Origin: Mediannikoviicoccus vaginalis
Lineage (GTDB): Bacteria > Bacillota > Clostridia > Tissierellales > Peptoniphilaceae
Assembly (NCBI RefSeq): GCF_928097925.1
Contig: NZ_CAKMRI010000001.1
Span: 1,736,001-1,800,000 of the forward strand
Length of the DNA stretch: 64,000 nucleotides
Direction of reading: 5' to 3'
Within the stretch, counting starts at the first letter, position 1. The number at the start of each line of letters is the position of its first letter. The position numbers and the translations under genes were made by a program. Of the stretch, positions 1 through 11,920 are shown in pieces. The notes beneath the pieces were generated by a model, which saw nothing but the letters and a program-made list of their open reading frames with translations, had not been told where the DNA came from and ran no database searches.

Positions 1-1
1 G

Positions 2-1045
2 GAACTTACAAATCCTATAGGATCAGGTCCATATAAGATGGAAGAGTTCAAACAAGGTGAGTTTGTAAAACTAACTGCTAACGAAGATTATTATGGTGGA
101 GCACCTAAATTAAACAAATTTACTTTTAAGGTTGTTAATGAAGACACTGTAACTGCAGAACTTATAAATGGAACTGTAGATTTAGCAGATGTTTCTGGAA
201 TTAAGACTGATGACGAAGAAAAACTAAAGGGAGAAAATGTAACTGTTAATAGATATCCTAACTCAAAGATTCAGTACATGGGCTTTAACCTTAGAAAAGA
301 TGAATTACAAGATGTTAAGTTAAGACAAGCTTTTGCATATGCGATTGATAGAGCTTCTATTGTTGAAGGACTTCTTGAAGGTAACGGAGAGGTTATAAAC
401 ACTCCTATGGTACCAACATTATGGTCTTACCCTAAAGAAGGTTTAGAAGAATACAAATATGATGTAGAAAAAGCTAAAACACTTCTTAAAGAAGCGGGAT
501 ATGAAGATACTGATAACAGTGGCTTTGTTGATAAAGATGGCAAGGACTTAGAACTTACACTTACTGTTCCAACAGGGGATCAAATTAGAGAACAAACTGG
601 AACAATTCTTCAAAACTTCTTAAAAGAAGCAGGTGTTAAGATAAATCTTGAACCTATGGAATTTAAAGCTGTTATGGATAAGGTTGTAGGAAATCACGAT
701 TTCGATCTATACCTAATGGGTAACACTCTTGATGCAGATCCAGATCCAACTCCAAACTGGAGATCAACTCAAGCTTCTGACGAGCCGGGAGTTTACGGTT
801 GGAATATTGCAGCTTTCAGAAATGAAGAAGCAGATAAGCTTATGGACTTAAATAGACAACAAACCAACCTTGATGAAAGAGCAGCAACTCTTAAAGAATT
901 TGGTAAATTATTAAATAAAGAACTTCCATGGATTCCGCTATATGCATCTGACATTGTTAAAGCATATAATCATGGACTAAAGAACTATGAACCAAATACA
1001 TTTGTAGATTTTTACAATGTTCAAAACTGGGAACTAGAAAAATAA
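2..1045 (+). CDS. Oligopeptide/dipeptide ABC transporter substrate-binding protein (5'-truncated)
   Basis: This is the C-terminal part of a family 5 extracellular solute-binding lipoprotein that captures peptides (or a nickel/metallophore type ligand) outside the cell and delivers them to the permeases encoded next. The frame is open to the window edge; the first codons read ELTNPIGSGPYKMEEF, the conserved SBP_bac_5 region before the hinge, so the ATG at 38 is internal. Later family features are FNLRKDELQDVKLRQAFAYA and the C-terminal LPWIPLY segment. The signal peptide and lipobox lie outside the window. Two permease and two ATPase genes follow in the same direction, so it belongs to a complete importer. 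The substrate cannot be told from this fragment. Confidence 0.93.
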   Translation, partial: ELTNPIGSGPYKMEEFKQGEFVKLTANEDYYGGAPKLNKFTFKVVNEDTVTAELINGTVDLADVSGIKTDDEEKLKGENVTVNRYPNSKIQYMGFNLRKDELQDVKLRQAFAYAIDRASIVEGLLEGNGEVINTPMVPTLWSYPKEGLEEYKYDVEKAKTLLKEAGYEDTDNSGFVDKDGKDLELTLTVPTGDQIREQTGTILQNFLKEAGVKINLEPMEFKAVMDKVVGNHDFDLYLMGNTLDADPDPTPNWRSTQASDEPGVYGWNIAAFRNEEADKLMDLNRQQTNLDERAATLKEFGKLLNKELPWIPLYASDIVKAYNHGLKNYEPNTFVDFYNVQNWELEK

Positions 1046-1050
1046 TTATT

Positions 1051-1078
1051 GGGGCTGGCCATAAGGTCAGCCTTTTTT
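1051..1078 (+). terminator. Hairpin between binding protein and permease genes
   Basis: A GC-rich stem GGCTGGCC / GGTCAGCC with loop ATAA is followed by TTTTTT. It lies between the binding-protein stop and the ribosome binding site of the first permease. It probably terminates most transcripts, leaving more binding protein than membrane components, a common arrangement in such operons. Confidence 0.75.
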
Positions 1079-1091
1079 AAAAGGTGGTAAT

Positions 1092-2048
1092 ATGAAAAGA
1101 GTTTTAAAAAAACTTATAAGTATAATAGTAATGGTTATGGGGATATCCATGTTAATGTTTGTTCTTATGCAGATGATACCTGGAAACCCATATTCAAGTT
1201 ATATAAAACAAGGAATGACTCCTTCACAAATTGAAAATATGTTACAGTCAAAGGGATACTATGACCCTTTACCTGTGAAATTTGCAAAATGGTTCACATC
1301 CTTTATAAGACTAGATTTCGGATACTCAATTCAATATAACAAACCTGTAATAAAACTAATACTAGAAAGACTTCCAAATACCTTGAGATTAACAGTTCCG
1401 TCTTTAATCATTGCAATAGTATTATCTATTTTTATTGGAAGATGGGCGTCATTTAAAGAAGGATTTAGATACAAGGCGGTTGATGTGATTTCAATGATTG
1501 GTATATCCATGCCGACATTTTTAATTTCAATCATACTTATAAAATGGCTTGCCTTTGATCATAAAATATTTCCTATATCAGGAACGGGAGAGTTAAGTAA
1601 ATCAAGCGACTTACCTCTATGGCTAAATAGGATATACCATGGTGTTCTTCCGATTATTGTCCTTACCTTTATCCAGTTTTCATCAATTGTTAGATATGTA
1701 ATAGGCTATATGAAAAATGTGAAAAACGAAGATTATATCAAAACTTATAGAGGTTTTGGGATGACGGAGTACGAAGCTTACAAAAAGATTGGATTTAAAA
1801 ATATTGTTCCAAAGCTAGTTATTTTGATACTTATGGAAATACCAGGAATAATTTCAGGGATGTTAATTACAGAAACAGTTTTTGTGTGGCCTGGAATAGG
1901 TCGTCTTAACTATGATGCGGCAATGGCGAGGGACTATCCTTTAATCCTAGGAATAATAACTATCATATCTTTTCTTGTGCTAATATCTAATAGACTTGCC
2001 GATGCACTTAGCCAAAGACTAGATAAAAGATTGGAGGTAAACCAATGA
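1092..2048 (+). CDS. ABC transporter permease, DppB/OppB family
   Basis: This is the first of two inner-membrane permeases of the peptide-type importer. The 318-residue length matches DppB/OppB/NikB proteins. The N-terminal helix (MKRVLKKLISIIVMVMGISM) is followed by the typical MIPGNPY periplasmic motif, and several membrane segments follow. The EAA loop that contacts the ATPases lies near residues 220-245 (YRGFGMTEYEAYKKIGFKN), and the family C-terminus TETVFVWPGIGRL is present. The start has a good ribosome binding site (AAAGGTGG). Its end overlaps the next permease by 4 bases (ATGA), indicating translational coupling. Confidence 0.93.
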   Translation: MKRVLKKLISIIVMVMGISMLMFVLMQMIPGNPYSSYIKQGMTPSQIENMLQSKGYYDPLPVKFAKWFTSFIRLDFGYSIQYNKPVIKLILERLPNTLRLTVPSLIIAIVLSIFIGRWASFKEGFRYKAVDVISMIGISMPTFLISIILIKWLAFDHKIFPISGTGELSKSSDLPLWLNRIYHGVLPIIVLTFIQFSSIVRYVIGYMKNVKNEDYIKTYRGFGMTEYEAYKKIGFKNIVPKLVILILMEIPGIISGMLITETVFVWPGIGRLNYDAAMARDYPLILGIITIISFLVLISNRLADALSQRLDKRLEVNQ

Positions 2049-2821
2049 AAAAAGTATACAAGACAATAATTGCCCTGCTTTTAATATTCATTTGGCTTGG
2101 ACCTGTCTTTTATAAAGTTGATCCCACTAAGCAAGATTTAAGAAATATTGAAAGTAAGCCAAGTGTAGAACACCTTTTAGGAACAGATGGACTTGGTAGA
2201 GATATAATGATAAGACTTATGCATGGTGGACAAAAATCTGTGGTTATTTCATTTACCTCCACAGTAATCAAAGTAGCTTTATCTTTGATTCTGGCATTCA
2301 TAGCAAGTAGTGGGAAGAGATTTGAAAAAATAATAATGTCCATAGTCGATATTTTTATGTGCTTTCCGTTCTATGTGCTTGCCCTATGTGTGGCTGCATT
2401 TATAGGAGCAAATGTAAAAAACTTAATATTTGTAATAGTCATATTTACATTTGCACCTACCACAAGAATACTTGTAAACGAAATAAAAGTACTAAAAGAA
2501 ATGGAGTTTATTCAGCTTTTAAAAATAAATGGAGTTAGAAATACTAAAATACTAACAAGACATATTATTCCAAATATATCACAGACACTCCTTGTTGTCT
2601 TTACAAGCTCTATGGCAACTGCCATACTTATGGAAGCGAGTTTATCCTTTTTAGGATTTGGAATAAAAGAGCCAGAAACGAGTCTTGGTACAATACTAGC
2701 GGTTGCACTAAATATATTAAATGTTAAAGACAAATGGTGGTTATGGCTTCCAGCAGGAGTTTTAGTTGTTCTTTTAGTATTTTCAATTCAAGGATTGGGT
2801 GAAGAATATGCTAAAAGTTAA
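2045..2821 (+). CDS. ABC transporter permease, DppC/OppC family
   Basis: This is the second permease of the importer, 258 residues, which is somewhat short for DppC. It has an N-terminal membrane helix, then the family motif HLLGTDGLGRDIMIRLMHGG (residues about 43-62) that begins the transport domain. The EAA-type loop (LLKINGVRNTKILTRHIIPN) and the MEASLSFLGFGI signature of DppC proteins follow. It overlaps the upstream permease by ATGA and the downstream ATPase start by about 14 bases, so all four membrane/ATPase genes are probably translated as one unit. Confidence 0.93.
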   Translation: MKKVYKTIIALLLIFIWLGPVFYKVDPTKQDLRNIESKPSVEHLLGTDGLGRDIMIRLMHGGQKSVVISFTSTVIKVALSLILAFIASSGKRFEKIIMSIVDIFMCFPFYVLALCVAAFIGANVKNLIFVIVIFTFAPTTRILVNEIKVLKEMEFIQLLKINGVRNTKILTRHIIPNISQTLLVVFTSSMATAILMEASLSFLGFGIKEPETSLGTILAVALNILNVKDKWWLWLPAGVLVVLLVFSIQGLGEEYAKS

Positions 2822-3551
2822 TAATCTAAAAATCTCATCTGACAAAAAGAGTTTAGTAAATGGAATAGATTTTGAAATTGAAAAAAATCAAATACTTTCA
2901 ATAATAGGCCAGTCAGGGTCGGGTAAATCATTAACGGCTACTGCAATAATGGGTCTTTTGCCTAAAACTCTTAACAAGAGTGGAGAAATCATTCTAAATG
3001 AAAAAAACATAATGCAATTAAAAGACAAAGAAATTGCGAAGATTAGAATGAAGGAAATGGCTATGATATATCAAAATCCATTCAATTGCCTTGTGCCAGT
3101 AATGACAATTGAAAAACAGTTGAAATACATTTATAAAATTCAAGAACTTCCATATGACATAAATAGAATTAGGACTTTGATGGATGAAGTTAGCCTGCCA
3201 TTAGAGTATTTGAAAAAATATAGCTTTGAACTTTCTGGAGGGGAGCTACAGAGAATTGTCATCCTAATGTCCATGCTGTTTAAACCTAGTCTCTTAATTT
3301 GTGACGAACCGACAACAGCGCTAGACAGTGAGACTGGGCTTAGAATTATAAATTTAATTAAAAATCTTAAAGATGAATATGGAATATCTGTACTTTTTAT
3401 CAGTCACGATCTTCAATTAGCAGAAATTATAGCAGATAGAGTTATGATAATGCAAGAAGGAAATATTATTGAGCAGGGCGATGCTAAAGACATTTATAAT
3501 AACCCTAAAGAGGACTATACAAAAGCGCTCCTTGAAGCTTCGAGATTTTAG
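2808..3551 (+). CDS. ABC transporter ATP-binding protein, DppD/OppD-like
   Basis: This is the first ATPase of the peptide-type importer. Visible motifs are Walker A GQSGSGKS (about residues 34-41), the Q-loop (AMIYQNPF), signature LSGGELQR and Walker B LLICDEPT, followed by the H-loop ISHD. At 247 residues it is shorter than classical DppD (about 330) and lacks the C-terminal oligopeptide-binding extension. The ATG at 2808 is chosen; an in-frame GTG at 2799 would add three residues. Both starts lie inside the end of the permease gene, so coupling is expected. Confidence 0.92.
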   Translation: MLKVNNLKISSDKKSLVNGIDFEIEKNQILSIIGQSGSGKSLTATAIMGLLPKTLNKSGEIILNEKNIMQLKDKEIAKIRMKEMAMIYQNPFNCLVPVMTIEKQLKYIYKIQELPYDINRIRTLMDEVSLPLEYLKKYSFELSGGELQRIVILMSMLFKPSLLICDEPTTALDSETGLRIINLIKNLKDEYGISVLFISHDLQLAEIIADRVMIMQEGNIIEQGDAKDIYNNPKEDYTKALLEASRF

Positions 3552-3560
3552 GAGGATTTT

Positions 3561-4184
3561 ATGACAAAAAAATTAATCGTAAAAGACCTTTCTGTAAAAT
3601 ATAATGATAAGAAGGTTTTAAATAATATTTCATATGAGTTTGAGACAAAGTGCTATGGTCTAATGGGAAAGTCAGGTAGTGGAAAATCTACTTTTTTAAA
3701 ATCGGTACTTGGTCTTATACCATATAGTGGTCAAATTTTTTTAAATGATAAATTAATAGAAAAAGACAGAAGAGGATTTCAAGTTGTGTTTCAAAATTCA
3801 TTTAGATCTTTCGATCCTACAAAAACTATAAAAAAATCCATAGAAGAACTTGAAAAGGAAAACAATACTAATTATGATTTGGAAGAACTTTTTGAAAAGT
3901 TTGGAATGAACAAGGAGTTGTTGAATAAAAAGCCTAAAGCCTTGTCCGGAGGAGAACTTCAACGTTCTTCCATCATTAGAGCAGTGGCACAAGATCCGAA
4001 AGTATTGCTTCTTGATGAGCCGACAGCTTCACTTGATGTAATAAATCAAAAGAAAGTTCTAGAAATGATAAATAAAATAGAAAACACAATTATAATCCTT
4101 GTTAGTCATGACTTGAAAACAATAAACTATGTTAGTGATGTGAAACTAAAACTAGATGAAGATGGAAAAATCAATTTAATATAA
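3561..4184 (+). CDS. ABC transporter ATP-binding protein, DppF/OppF-like (short)
   Basis: This is the second ATPase of the importer. Walker A GKSGSGKS, the Q-loop VVFQNSF, signature LSGGELQRS, Walker B VLLLDEPTA and H-loop VSHD are all present, so it should be catalytically competent. Its 207 residues are well below the usual 300 or more for DppF, reflecting a minimal nucleotide-binding domain without the C-terminal extension. AGGAGGATTTT precedes the ATG. It is the last gene of the transporter operon. Confidence 0.9.
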   Translation: MTKKLIVKDLSVKYNDKKVLNNISYEFETKCYGLMGKSGSGKSTFLKSVLGLIPYSGQIFLNDKLIEKDRRGFQVVFQNSFRSFDPTKTIKKSIEELEKENNTNYDLEELFEKFGMNKELLNKKPKALSGGELQRSSIIRAVAQDPKVLLLDEPTASLDVINQKKVLEMINKIENTIIILVSHDLKTINYVSDVKLKLDEDGKINLI

Positions 4185-4185
4185 A

Positions 4186-4217
4186 AAGCAGGAGATGAAA
4201 TATTCCCCTGTTTTTTA
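4186..4217 (+). terminator. Weak terminator after the ABC importer
   Basis: An imperfect stem (GCAGGAGA paired with TTCCCCTGTT) is followed by TTTTTTA just after the last ATPase gene. The stem has mismatches. Confidence 0.45.
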
Positions 4218-4225
4218 TTGCTAAA

Positions 4226-4268
4226 TTAAAAAGCACATTTTCGTATTTTTACAAAAGAAAATGTGCTT
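4226..4268 (-). terminator. Terminator of tRNA-Leu(CAA)
   Basis: A perfect 12-bp inverted repeat (AAGCACATTTTC / GAAAATGTGCTT) directly follows the tRNA 3' end on the minus strand and runs into a T-rich tract. Confidence 0.8.
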
Positions 4269-4355
4269 TGGTGCCGGAGGCGGGGGTCGAACCCGCACGA
4301 TGTTGCCACCACGGGATTTTGAGTCCCGCGCGTCTGCCAATTCCGCCACTCCGGC
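4269..4355 (-). tRNA. tRNA-Leu, anticodon CAA
   Basis: On the minus strand the sequence begins GCCGGAGTGGCGGAATTGGC and ends GCCTCCGGCACCA, with a perfect 7-bp acceptor stem and an encoded CCA. The anticodon loop CTCAAAA gives anticodon CAA (codon UUG). The long variable arm is typical of a leucine tRNA. The T-loop reads GGTTCGACCCC. Confidence 0.95.
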
Positions 4356-4390
4356 GGGTCAATTACCTAATTATATTAACACATTTTCAA

Positions 4391-4420
4391 ATGACCTTCA
4401 AGATTTTTTCGTGATATAAT
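4391..4420 (+). promoter_or_regulatory. Candidate sigma-70-type promoter for the CDF-sua5 unit
   Basis: TATAAT at 4415-4420 is preceded at about 18 bp by ATGACC, a partial match to TTGACA. It lies 30 bases upstream of the CDF start. The -35 match is modest. Confidence 0.5.
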
Positions 4421-4449
4421 ATTAGTATTAAGAATTTTGAGAGGAATAC

Positions 4450-5385
4450 ATGAAAAGATTAGAAAATATTTTTATAAATTCTAATGACGACTTAGAAAAT
4501 CCCGATGTAAGAAATGGATATATTAGAAAGTCCGGCTACATAGGAGTGATTTTTAATTTAATACTATTTGGTATAAAGCTTACTGTGGGGCTATTTGCAA
4601 ATTCCATCGCAGTTATATCAGATGCTTTCAATAACTTGGTGGACTCCCTTTCTTCCATTGTAACCATTGTTGGTGGTTACTTGGCAGGAAAGCCCGCCGA
4701 CGAAGAGCATCCCTTTGGCCATGGAAGGTATGAGTACATTGCATCCTTTGTAGTTTCCATACTCATACTTTTAACGGGAGGTTTTTTATTTAAATCATCT
4801 TTGGAAAAGATTATCGAACCAAAGGCGCTAAACACTTCGTTAATTTCTTTAATCATGTTGGTGGTGTCCCTTTTCATAAAGATATTTTTATACATCTACA
4901 ACAAGGTTGTAGGTGAAAAGATTAACTCCCTTGGCATGATAGGGGTTGCGGAAGATGCGGTTAACGACGTTATTTCATCCATTGGAATACTTGTTTCAAT
5001 TTTGATATTTATTTTATTTGATATCAACATAGATGGATATGCGGGAATTTTGGTTTCTATTATTATATTTAAGTCGGGAATTGAAATATTAAAACATTCC
5101 ACATTTTATATTTTAGGAAAAGCTCTCCCGAAGAATACCCAGGAAAAGATTATGGGAATTGCTAAAAGTGGAAATCATGTACTTGGGGCTCACGACCTGG
5201 AGCTACACGACTATGGCGAAGGAAAGGTTGTTGGCTCAATTCATGTGGAATTTCCCAGTGATTTGATTTTCAAAGAGGTTCACGAAATTGCCGATGGTTT
5301 GGAAAAGGAAATTTTAAAAAAGACAGGAATAGAGATTGTAATTCATATGGATCCGGTGAATGTAGATGAAGACAGAAATAATTAA
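4450..5385 (+). CDS. Cation diffusion facilitator (CDF) family metal/H+ antiporter
   Basis: This membrane exporter of divalent metals (Zn, Mn, Fe or Co in this family) has 311 residues, a normal length. The CDF signature follows helix I (NSIAVISDAFNNLVDSLSS), with the metal-site Asp residues in the SDAFNNLVD segment. The HPFGHGRYEY motif at about residues 87-96 is typical of the MntE/FieF branch. Six membrane segments precede a cytoplasmic C-terminal domain with metal-site histidines (HDLELHDYG and IVIHMDP). The gene overlaps the start of the next gene by 20 bases. The metal specificity cannot be read from sequence alone. Confidence 0.92.
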   Translation: MKRLENIFINSNDDLENPDVRNGYIRKSGYIGVIFNLILFGIKLTVGLFANSIAVISDAFNNLVDSLSSIVTIVGGYLAGKPADEEHPFGHGRYEYIASFVVSILILLTGGFLFKSSLEKIIEPKALNTSLISLIMLVVSLFIKIFLYIYNKVVGEKINSLGMIGVAEDAVNDVISSIGILVSILIFILFDINIDGYAGILVSIIIFKSGIEILKHSTFYILGKALPKNTQEKIMGIAKSGNHVLGAHDLELHDYGEGKVVGSIHVEFPSDLIFKEVHEIADGLEKEILKKTGIEIVIHMDPVNVDEDRNN

Positions 5386-6394
5386 TGAAAATAATAAAAA
5401 TGTTGTAAAAGAGGCTGTAAAGTTTATAACGCAAAATGAACTGGTTGCCATTCCCACAGAGACGGTTTATGGCCTTGGTGGAAATGGACTTAGTGACGAA
5501 GCTTGTAAAAAGATTTTTGAGGCGAAGAATAGGCCATCGGACAATCCGCTTATTCTTCATATATCAGAAGTCGAGGAACTAGACAGACTGGTTGAACAGG
5601 TCCCAGAAAAAGTAAAAAGGGCTTTAGATTACTATTGGCCAGGCCCCCTTACAATTATTTTAAAAAAATCAGATATCATTCCACACACCGTTACCTGTGG
5701 AGGAGATACTGTTGCTATTAGAATGCCCAATAAGGAAATAACAAGGCGAATTATAAGGCAGTCAAAAGTTCCTATAGCGGCGCCTTCTGCAAATCTTTCT
5801 GGAAGGCCATCGCCAACAACAGCCCTTGATGTGTATGAGGATATGCAGGGGAAAATTCCTCTAATAGTAGATGGTGGAGCTTGCAATGTGGGAATAGAGT
5901 CTACGGTTCTTGACTGCACCTGTGAACCGAATTTAATTTTAAGGCCGGGTTTTTACTCTAAAGAGGATTTGGAAATTTATTTTGGCCCTGTAGAATATGA
6001 TAAATCTATATTAAAAGAAGGGGAAATTCCAAAGTCCCCTGGACAAAAGTACAAACATTATGCTCCAAGTGGTAGTATGGAAGTAATATTGGGTAATAGA
6101 TATAGAGTGAGAGATTTTTTTAATCAAAGAGCTAGAGAATTAAAAGATAAGAAAACTGCACTAATAACTTTTGAAGATAATAGTGACTTAGCTAATTCCT
6201 TTTACAAATTTTATTCTTTAGGAAGTAGGGATAACCTACTTGAAATGGCGTCACTAATCTTTCGCATACTTAGACAATGTGACGATGACGGCATAGAAAA
6301 TATTTTATGCGAAGGCGTGGAAGAGAAAAACTTAGGAATAGGAATAATGAATAGACTAAAAAAATCTTGTGGAGGCAATGTAAAGATAATTTAG
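5366..6394 (+). CDS. tsaC: Threonylcarbamoyl-AMP synthase, Sua5/TsaC family
   Basis: This enzyme makes threonylcarbamoyl-AMP from threonine, bicarbonate and ATP, the first step of the t6A37 modification of ANN-decoding tRNAs. The YrdC domain occupies roughly residues 1-200 (NELVAIPTETVYGLGGNG, then PLIVDGGACNVGIESTVLD). The linker SPGQKYKHYAP and a C-terminal Sua5 domain (about 225-342) make it the long Sua5 form rather than the short TsaC form. Its start lies inside the end of the CDF gene, implying coupled translation, although the functions are unrelated. Confidence 0.93.
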   Translation: MKTEIINENNKNVVKEAVKFITQNELVAIPTETVYGLGGNGLSDEACKKIFEAKNRPSDNPLILHISEVEELDRLVEQVPEKVKRALDYYWPGPLTIILKKSDIIPHTVTCGGDTVAIRMPNKEITRRIIRQSKVPIAAPSANLSGRPSPTTALDVYEDMQGKIPLIVDGGACNVGIESTVLDCTCEPNLILRPGFYSKEDLEIYFGPVEYDKSILKEGEIPKSPGQKYKHYAPSGSMEVILGNRYRVRDFFNQRARELKDKKTALITFEDNSDLANSFYKFYSLGSRDNLLEMASLIFRILRQCDDDGIENILCEGVEEKNLGIGIMNRLKKSCGGNVKII

Positions 6395-6436
6395 CTTTTA
6401 CAAAGGACCTTATTTAGTGTTATTATATTAATATAA

Positions 6437-7081
<645 letters not shown>

Positions 7082-7093
7082 TACTGATTTTTA

Positions 7094-7125
7094 TTGAATA
7101 AAAGTTAGGAATATGTTATTATAAT
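7094..7125 (+). promoter_or_regulatory. Candidate promoter of the V-ATPase operon
   Basis: TATAAT at 7120-7125 lies immediately before the structured leader. The best -35 match is TTGAAT at 7094, giving a long 20-bp spacer, so the -35 assignment is uncertain. Transcription would start near 7131, at the first base of the leader stem. Confidence 0.5.
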
Positions 7126-7130
7126 CGTAT

Positions 7131-7192
7131 GGCTTAGTTTAGCACTTTAAAGCCTCAACAACTGATGGTTGATGGTTTGTGTTGACTAAACC
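7131..7192 (+). ncRNA. Structured 5' leader of the V-ATPase operon (candidate riboswitch or cis-regulatory RNA)
   Basis: The segment GGCTTAGTTTAGCAC at 7131-7145 pairs with GTGTTGACTAAACC at 7179-7192, with one mismatch, a bulge and wobble pairs. Within it CCTCAAC pairs with GTTGATGG, making a compact two-helix fold that starts at the predicted transcription start. About 50 A/U-rich bases separate it from the ribosome binding site. I do not recognise a named Rfam family with certainty. Na+-sensing riboswitches have been reported upstream of sodium-related genes, which makes this an attractive but unproven identity. Confidence 0.45.
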
Positions 7193-7245
7193 AGAGATTA
7201 TATATATTGTGAAATCGTTATCTAATATATAGGGGAGGTGAATGT

Positions 7246-7558
7246 ATGACTTCAAATATGGTTGAAAAGATTAGCGAAGCTGAATCTAATGCTGACCAAT
7301 TAGTAAAAGATGCTAAGAAGAAAGCAGATGAAATTCTAGAGCAAATCAAAACCGTAGGCAAGAAAGAGTACGACAGCATTATAGAAGAAGGAAAAAGTGC
7401 CAGAAGGGAAATGTTAGACAAGGCTCAAAAAGAAGGTGAAAAGAAAGAAGCACCTATTTTAGAAGCCTCCCGAGAAAAGGTTAAGAAAATACAAAGCATG
7501 GAGGACTCAAAAATCCAAAGTGTTTCAAATTCAATTGTAGAGAGGATTGTATCAGAAT

Positions 7559-7572
<14 letters not shown>
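7246..7572 (+). CDS. ntpF: V-type ATPase peripheral stalk subunit, G/H type
   Basis: This 108-residue, highly charged helical protein (EAESNADQLVKDAKKKADEI) fits the coiled-coil subunit that pairs with subunit E in the peripheral stalk of bacterial V/A-ATPases. No membrane segment is seen. Its position as first gene, before subunit I, is the same as ntpF in the Enterococcus hirae ntp operon. The ribosome binding site is GGGGAGGTG. The gene end overlaps the subunit I start by 14 bases. The assignment rests on position, composition and length more than on specific motifs. Confidence 0.8.
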
Positions 7573-10016
<2,444 letters not shown>

Positions 10017-10041
10017 TTCTTGAGCTAAAGGATGTGATTAG

Positions 10042-10596
10042 ATGTCAAATTTAGATAATATATTAAATCAAATTTTAAAAGATGCAAAGTCTGAGTCTGA
10101 CCAAATTATTCAAGAAGCTGAAGAGAAAAAAGATAAAGAAATAGAAAAAATTATTGTCGAAGCTAAAAATGAAAAATCAGCCATAATTCAAAAGGCTGAA
10201 ACAGAATCACAAAATCTTATTGAAAAAATTGTAAACTCTGCAACCCTTAGAGCAAGAGACGAAGAGCTTTCTGCTAAACAAACAGTGGTAGATAGAGTTA
10301 TAGAAAAGACAAAAGCAGGCTTAGAAAAAATTGATGAAGATACCTATGTGTCAATTTTAAAAAGCGCTTTAAAAAATGCTAACATATCAGAAGACGCTAC
10401 AGTTTCAGTACAGGAAAACATGGTGGACGCCTACAACAAACTAGGCCTTCCATACAAGTTATCCAAAGAATTTGTAAAAAGCGGATTTAAGTTTTATGAT
10501 GGCAAGTCAATTATAAACAATGACTTTTCAAAGATTGTAGATTCAAAAAGACAGGATTTAGAAAGCTTTATTGTTCAGAACTTATTTAAAGAATAG
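10042..10596 (+). CDS. ntpE: V-type ATPase subunit E (peripheral stalk)
   Basis: This 184-residue subunit forms the peripheral stalk that holds the A3B3 head to subunit I. The N-terminal half is a long charged helix (residues about 10-75, rich in KEIEKIIVEAK-type repeats). The C-terminal half is the globular domain that contacts the head, ending in IVQNLFKE. Its place between K and C is the standard bacterial ntp order. Length is typical for the family. Confidence 0.9.
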   Translation: MSNLDNILNQILKDAKSESDQIIQEAEEKKDKEIEKIIVEAKNEKSAIIQKAETESQNLIEKIVNSATLRARDEELSAKQTVVDRVIEKTKAGLEKIDEDTYVSILKSALKNANISEDATVSVQENMVDAYNKLGLPYKLSKEFVKSGFKFYDGKSIINNDFSKIVDSKRQDLESFIVQNLFKE

Positions 10597-10604
10597 GAGG
10601 TATT

Positions 10605-11606
10605 ATGGATAGACAAGATTTTATCCAAGCTTCAGTAACTACTAGAGTTTATGAAAAAGACCTTCTTAATGAAAACTTCTTTGATAGAATGGCAGAATCG
10701 GAGAATCTGGAGAGTGCCATAAGACTTTTAAATGACACTTCTTACCATGAGTACTTTGCAAAGCTAGACAGACCAGAAGATTATGAAGTTGCTTTAAAAG
10801 AAGCCCTTCAAGATATTTATAGCAAATACAACAAGATGCTTAAGAAGTCAAAGGTAATTAAATTCTTGACATTAAAATATGAATATCACAATCTAAAGGT
10901 TATGCTAAAAGAAAAAATAAGCGGTATTGACTACGATAGAATGTTTATTGACGTTGGAAGCTTTGACTATGAAGAACTTAGAAAGGACTTTGAGTCAGGT
11001 GACAGAGCGAAGATAGACACTAGATACTCAGGAGTTGTAAATAGAGTTTATGATGAATATCTTGAAGATAAAGATCCTCAAAATATAGACATATATGTTG
11101 ACGCAGAGTATTTTAGAAACCTGAAACAACTTGCACAAGAGATTGATTCAGAACTTTTAATGCAATATGCGGAAGACTTAATCGACTTTACAAATGTCAG
11201 AACGCTTTTAAGAGTTCAAAAACAAAATGTGGACTTACCATTCTTAGAAAAAATTATTATTCCAGGTGGAACCATAGGTGTAGAAAAATTCAAAGAAAAT
11301 CTATTTAACAAAATAGACGAAAGCAGTACATTTATTAAATCTGCAAGAATTTACTACTACCTAAGGGACAGCATAAAGGAATATAACAATACACAGAGTC
11401 TATCCGCCTTTGAAAAGAGCATGGATGACTATATAGTAAGTCTTACTAAAGAAGCAAAGAAGATAAACTATGGACCAGAAGTTCCTTTTGCATATCTAAT
11501 GGCAAAGGAGAACGAGATTAGAAATCTTAGAATACTATTAGTGTCTAAGCTTAATAATCTACCGAAGAATTTCATAAAAGAAAGGTTACGTGAGACATAT
11601 GCATAA
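10605..11606 (+). CDS. ntpC: V-type ATPase subunit C (central stalk/rotor socket)
   Basis: This 333-residue protein corresponds to bacterial subunit C, equivalent to eukaryotic d, which couples the central shaft to the K ring. It starts [20 protein letters not shown], typical of the family start, and contains the recurring Y/F-x-x-L-K-V-M-L-K type helices ([15 protein letters not shown]). The C-terminal [19 protein letters not shown] segment is strongly conserved in vATP-synt_AC39 proteins. AGGAGG is well placed. Its end overlaps subunit F. Confidence 0.93.
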   Translation: MDRQDFIQASVTTRVYEKDLLNENFFDRMAESENLESAIRLLNDTSYHEYFAKLDRPEDYEVALKEALQDIYSKYNKMLKKSKVIKFLTLKYEYHNLKVMLKEKISGIDYDRMFIDVGSFDYEELRKDFESGDRAKIDTRYSGVVNRVYDEYLEDKDPQNIDIYVDAEYFRNLKQLAQEIDSELLMQYAEDLIDFTNVRTLLRVQKQNVDLPFLEKIIIPGGTIGVEKFKENLFNKIDESSTFIKSARIYYYLRDSIKEYNNTQSLSAFEKSMDDYIVSLTKEAKKINYGPEVPFAYLMAKENEIRNLRILLVSKLNNLPKNFIKERLRETYA

Positions 11607-11907
11607 AGTAGCCGTAGTAGGAGATAGAGATTCTGTCTTAGGTTTCAGAGCTTTGGGAGTAAATGTTTTTACAGCATTTGAAGCGGACGAAACAAGAAGA
11701 ATCGTGGACAAGTTGGCAAAGGATAACTATGGGATTATTTTTATAACCGAACAGCTTGCCAATTTGATACCAGAAACTATTGAAAGATATAATAACGCAG
11801 TTGTGCCGGCGGTTATATTAATTCCATCCAACCAAGGAACACTAGGAATTGGTATGGACAGAATTAATAAAAATGTTGAAAAAGCCGTTGGATCTAATAT
11901 TTTATAA
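11599..11907 (+). CDS. ntpG: V-type ATPase subunit F (central stalk)
   Basis: This small 102-residue soluble subunit binds the D shaft and modulates activity. It begins [20 protein letters not shown], which is the family hallmark, and ends in the ...[20 protein letters not shown] helix. ATG 11599 is preferred because family members start just before the KVAVVGD strand; an in-frame GTG at 11590 would add three residues. It overlaps the end of subunit C and precedes subunit A by 13 bases. Confidence 0.93.
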   Translation: MHKVAVVGDRDSVLGFRALGVNVFTAFEADETRRIVDKLAKDNYGIIFITEQLANLIPETIERYNNAVVPAVILIPSNQGTLGIGMDRINKNVEKAVGSNIL

Positions 11908-11920
11908 AGGAGAGCTTATA

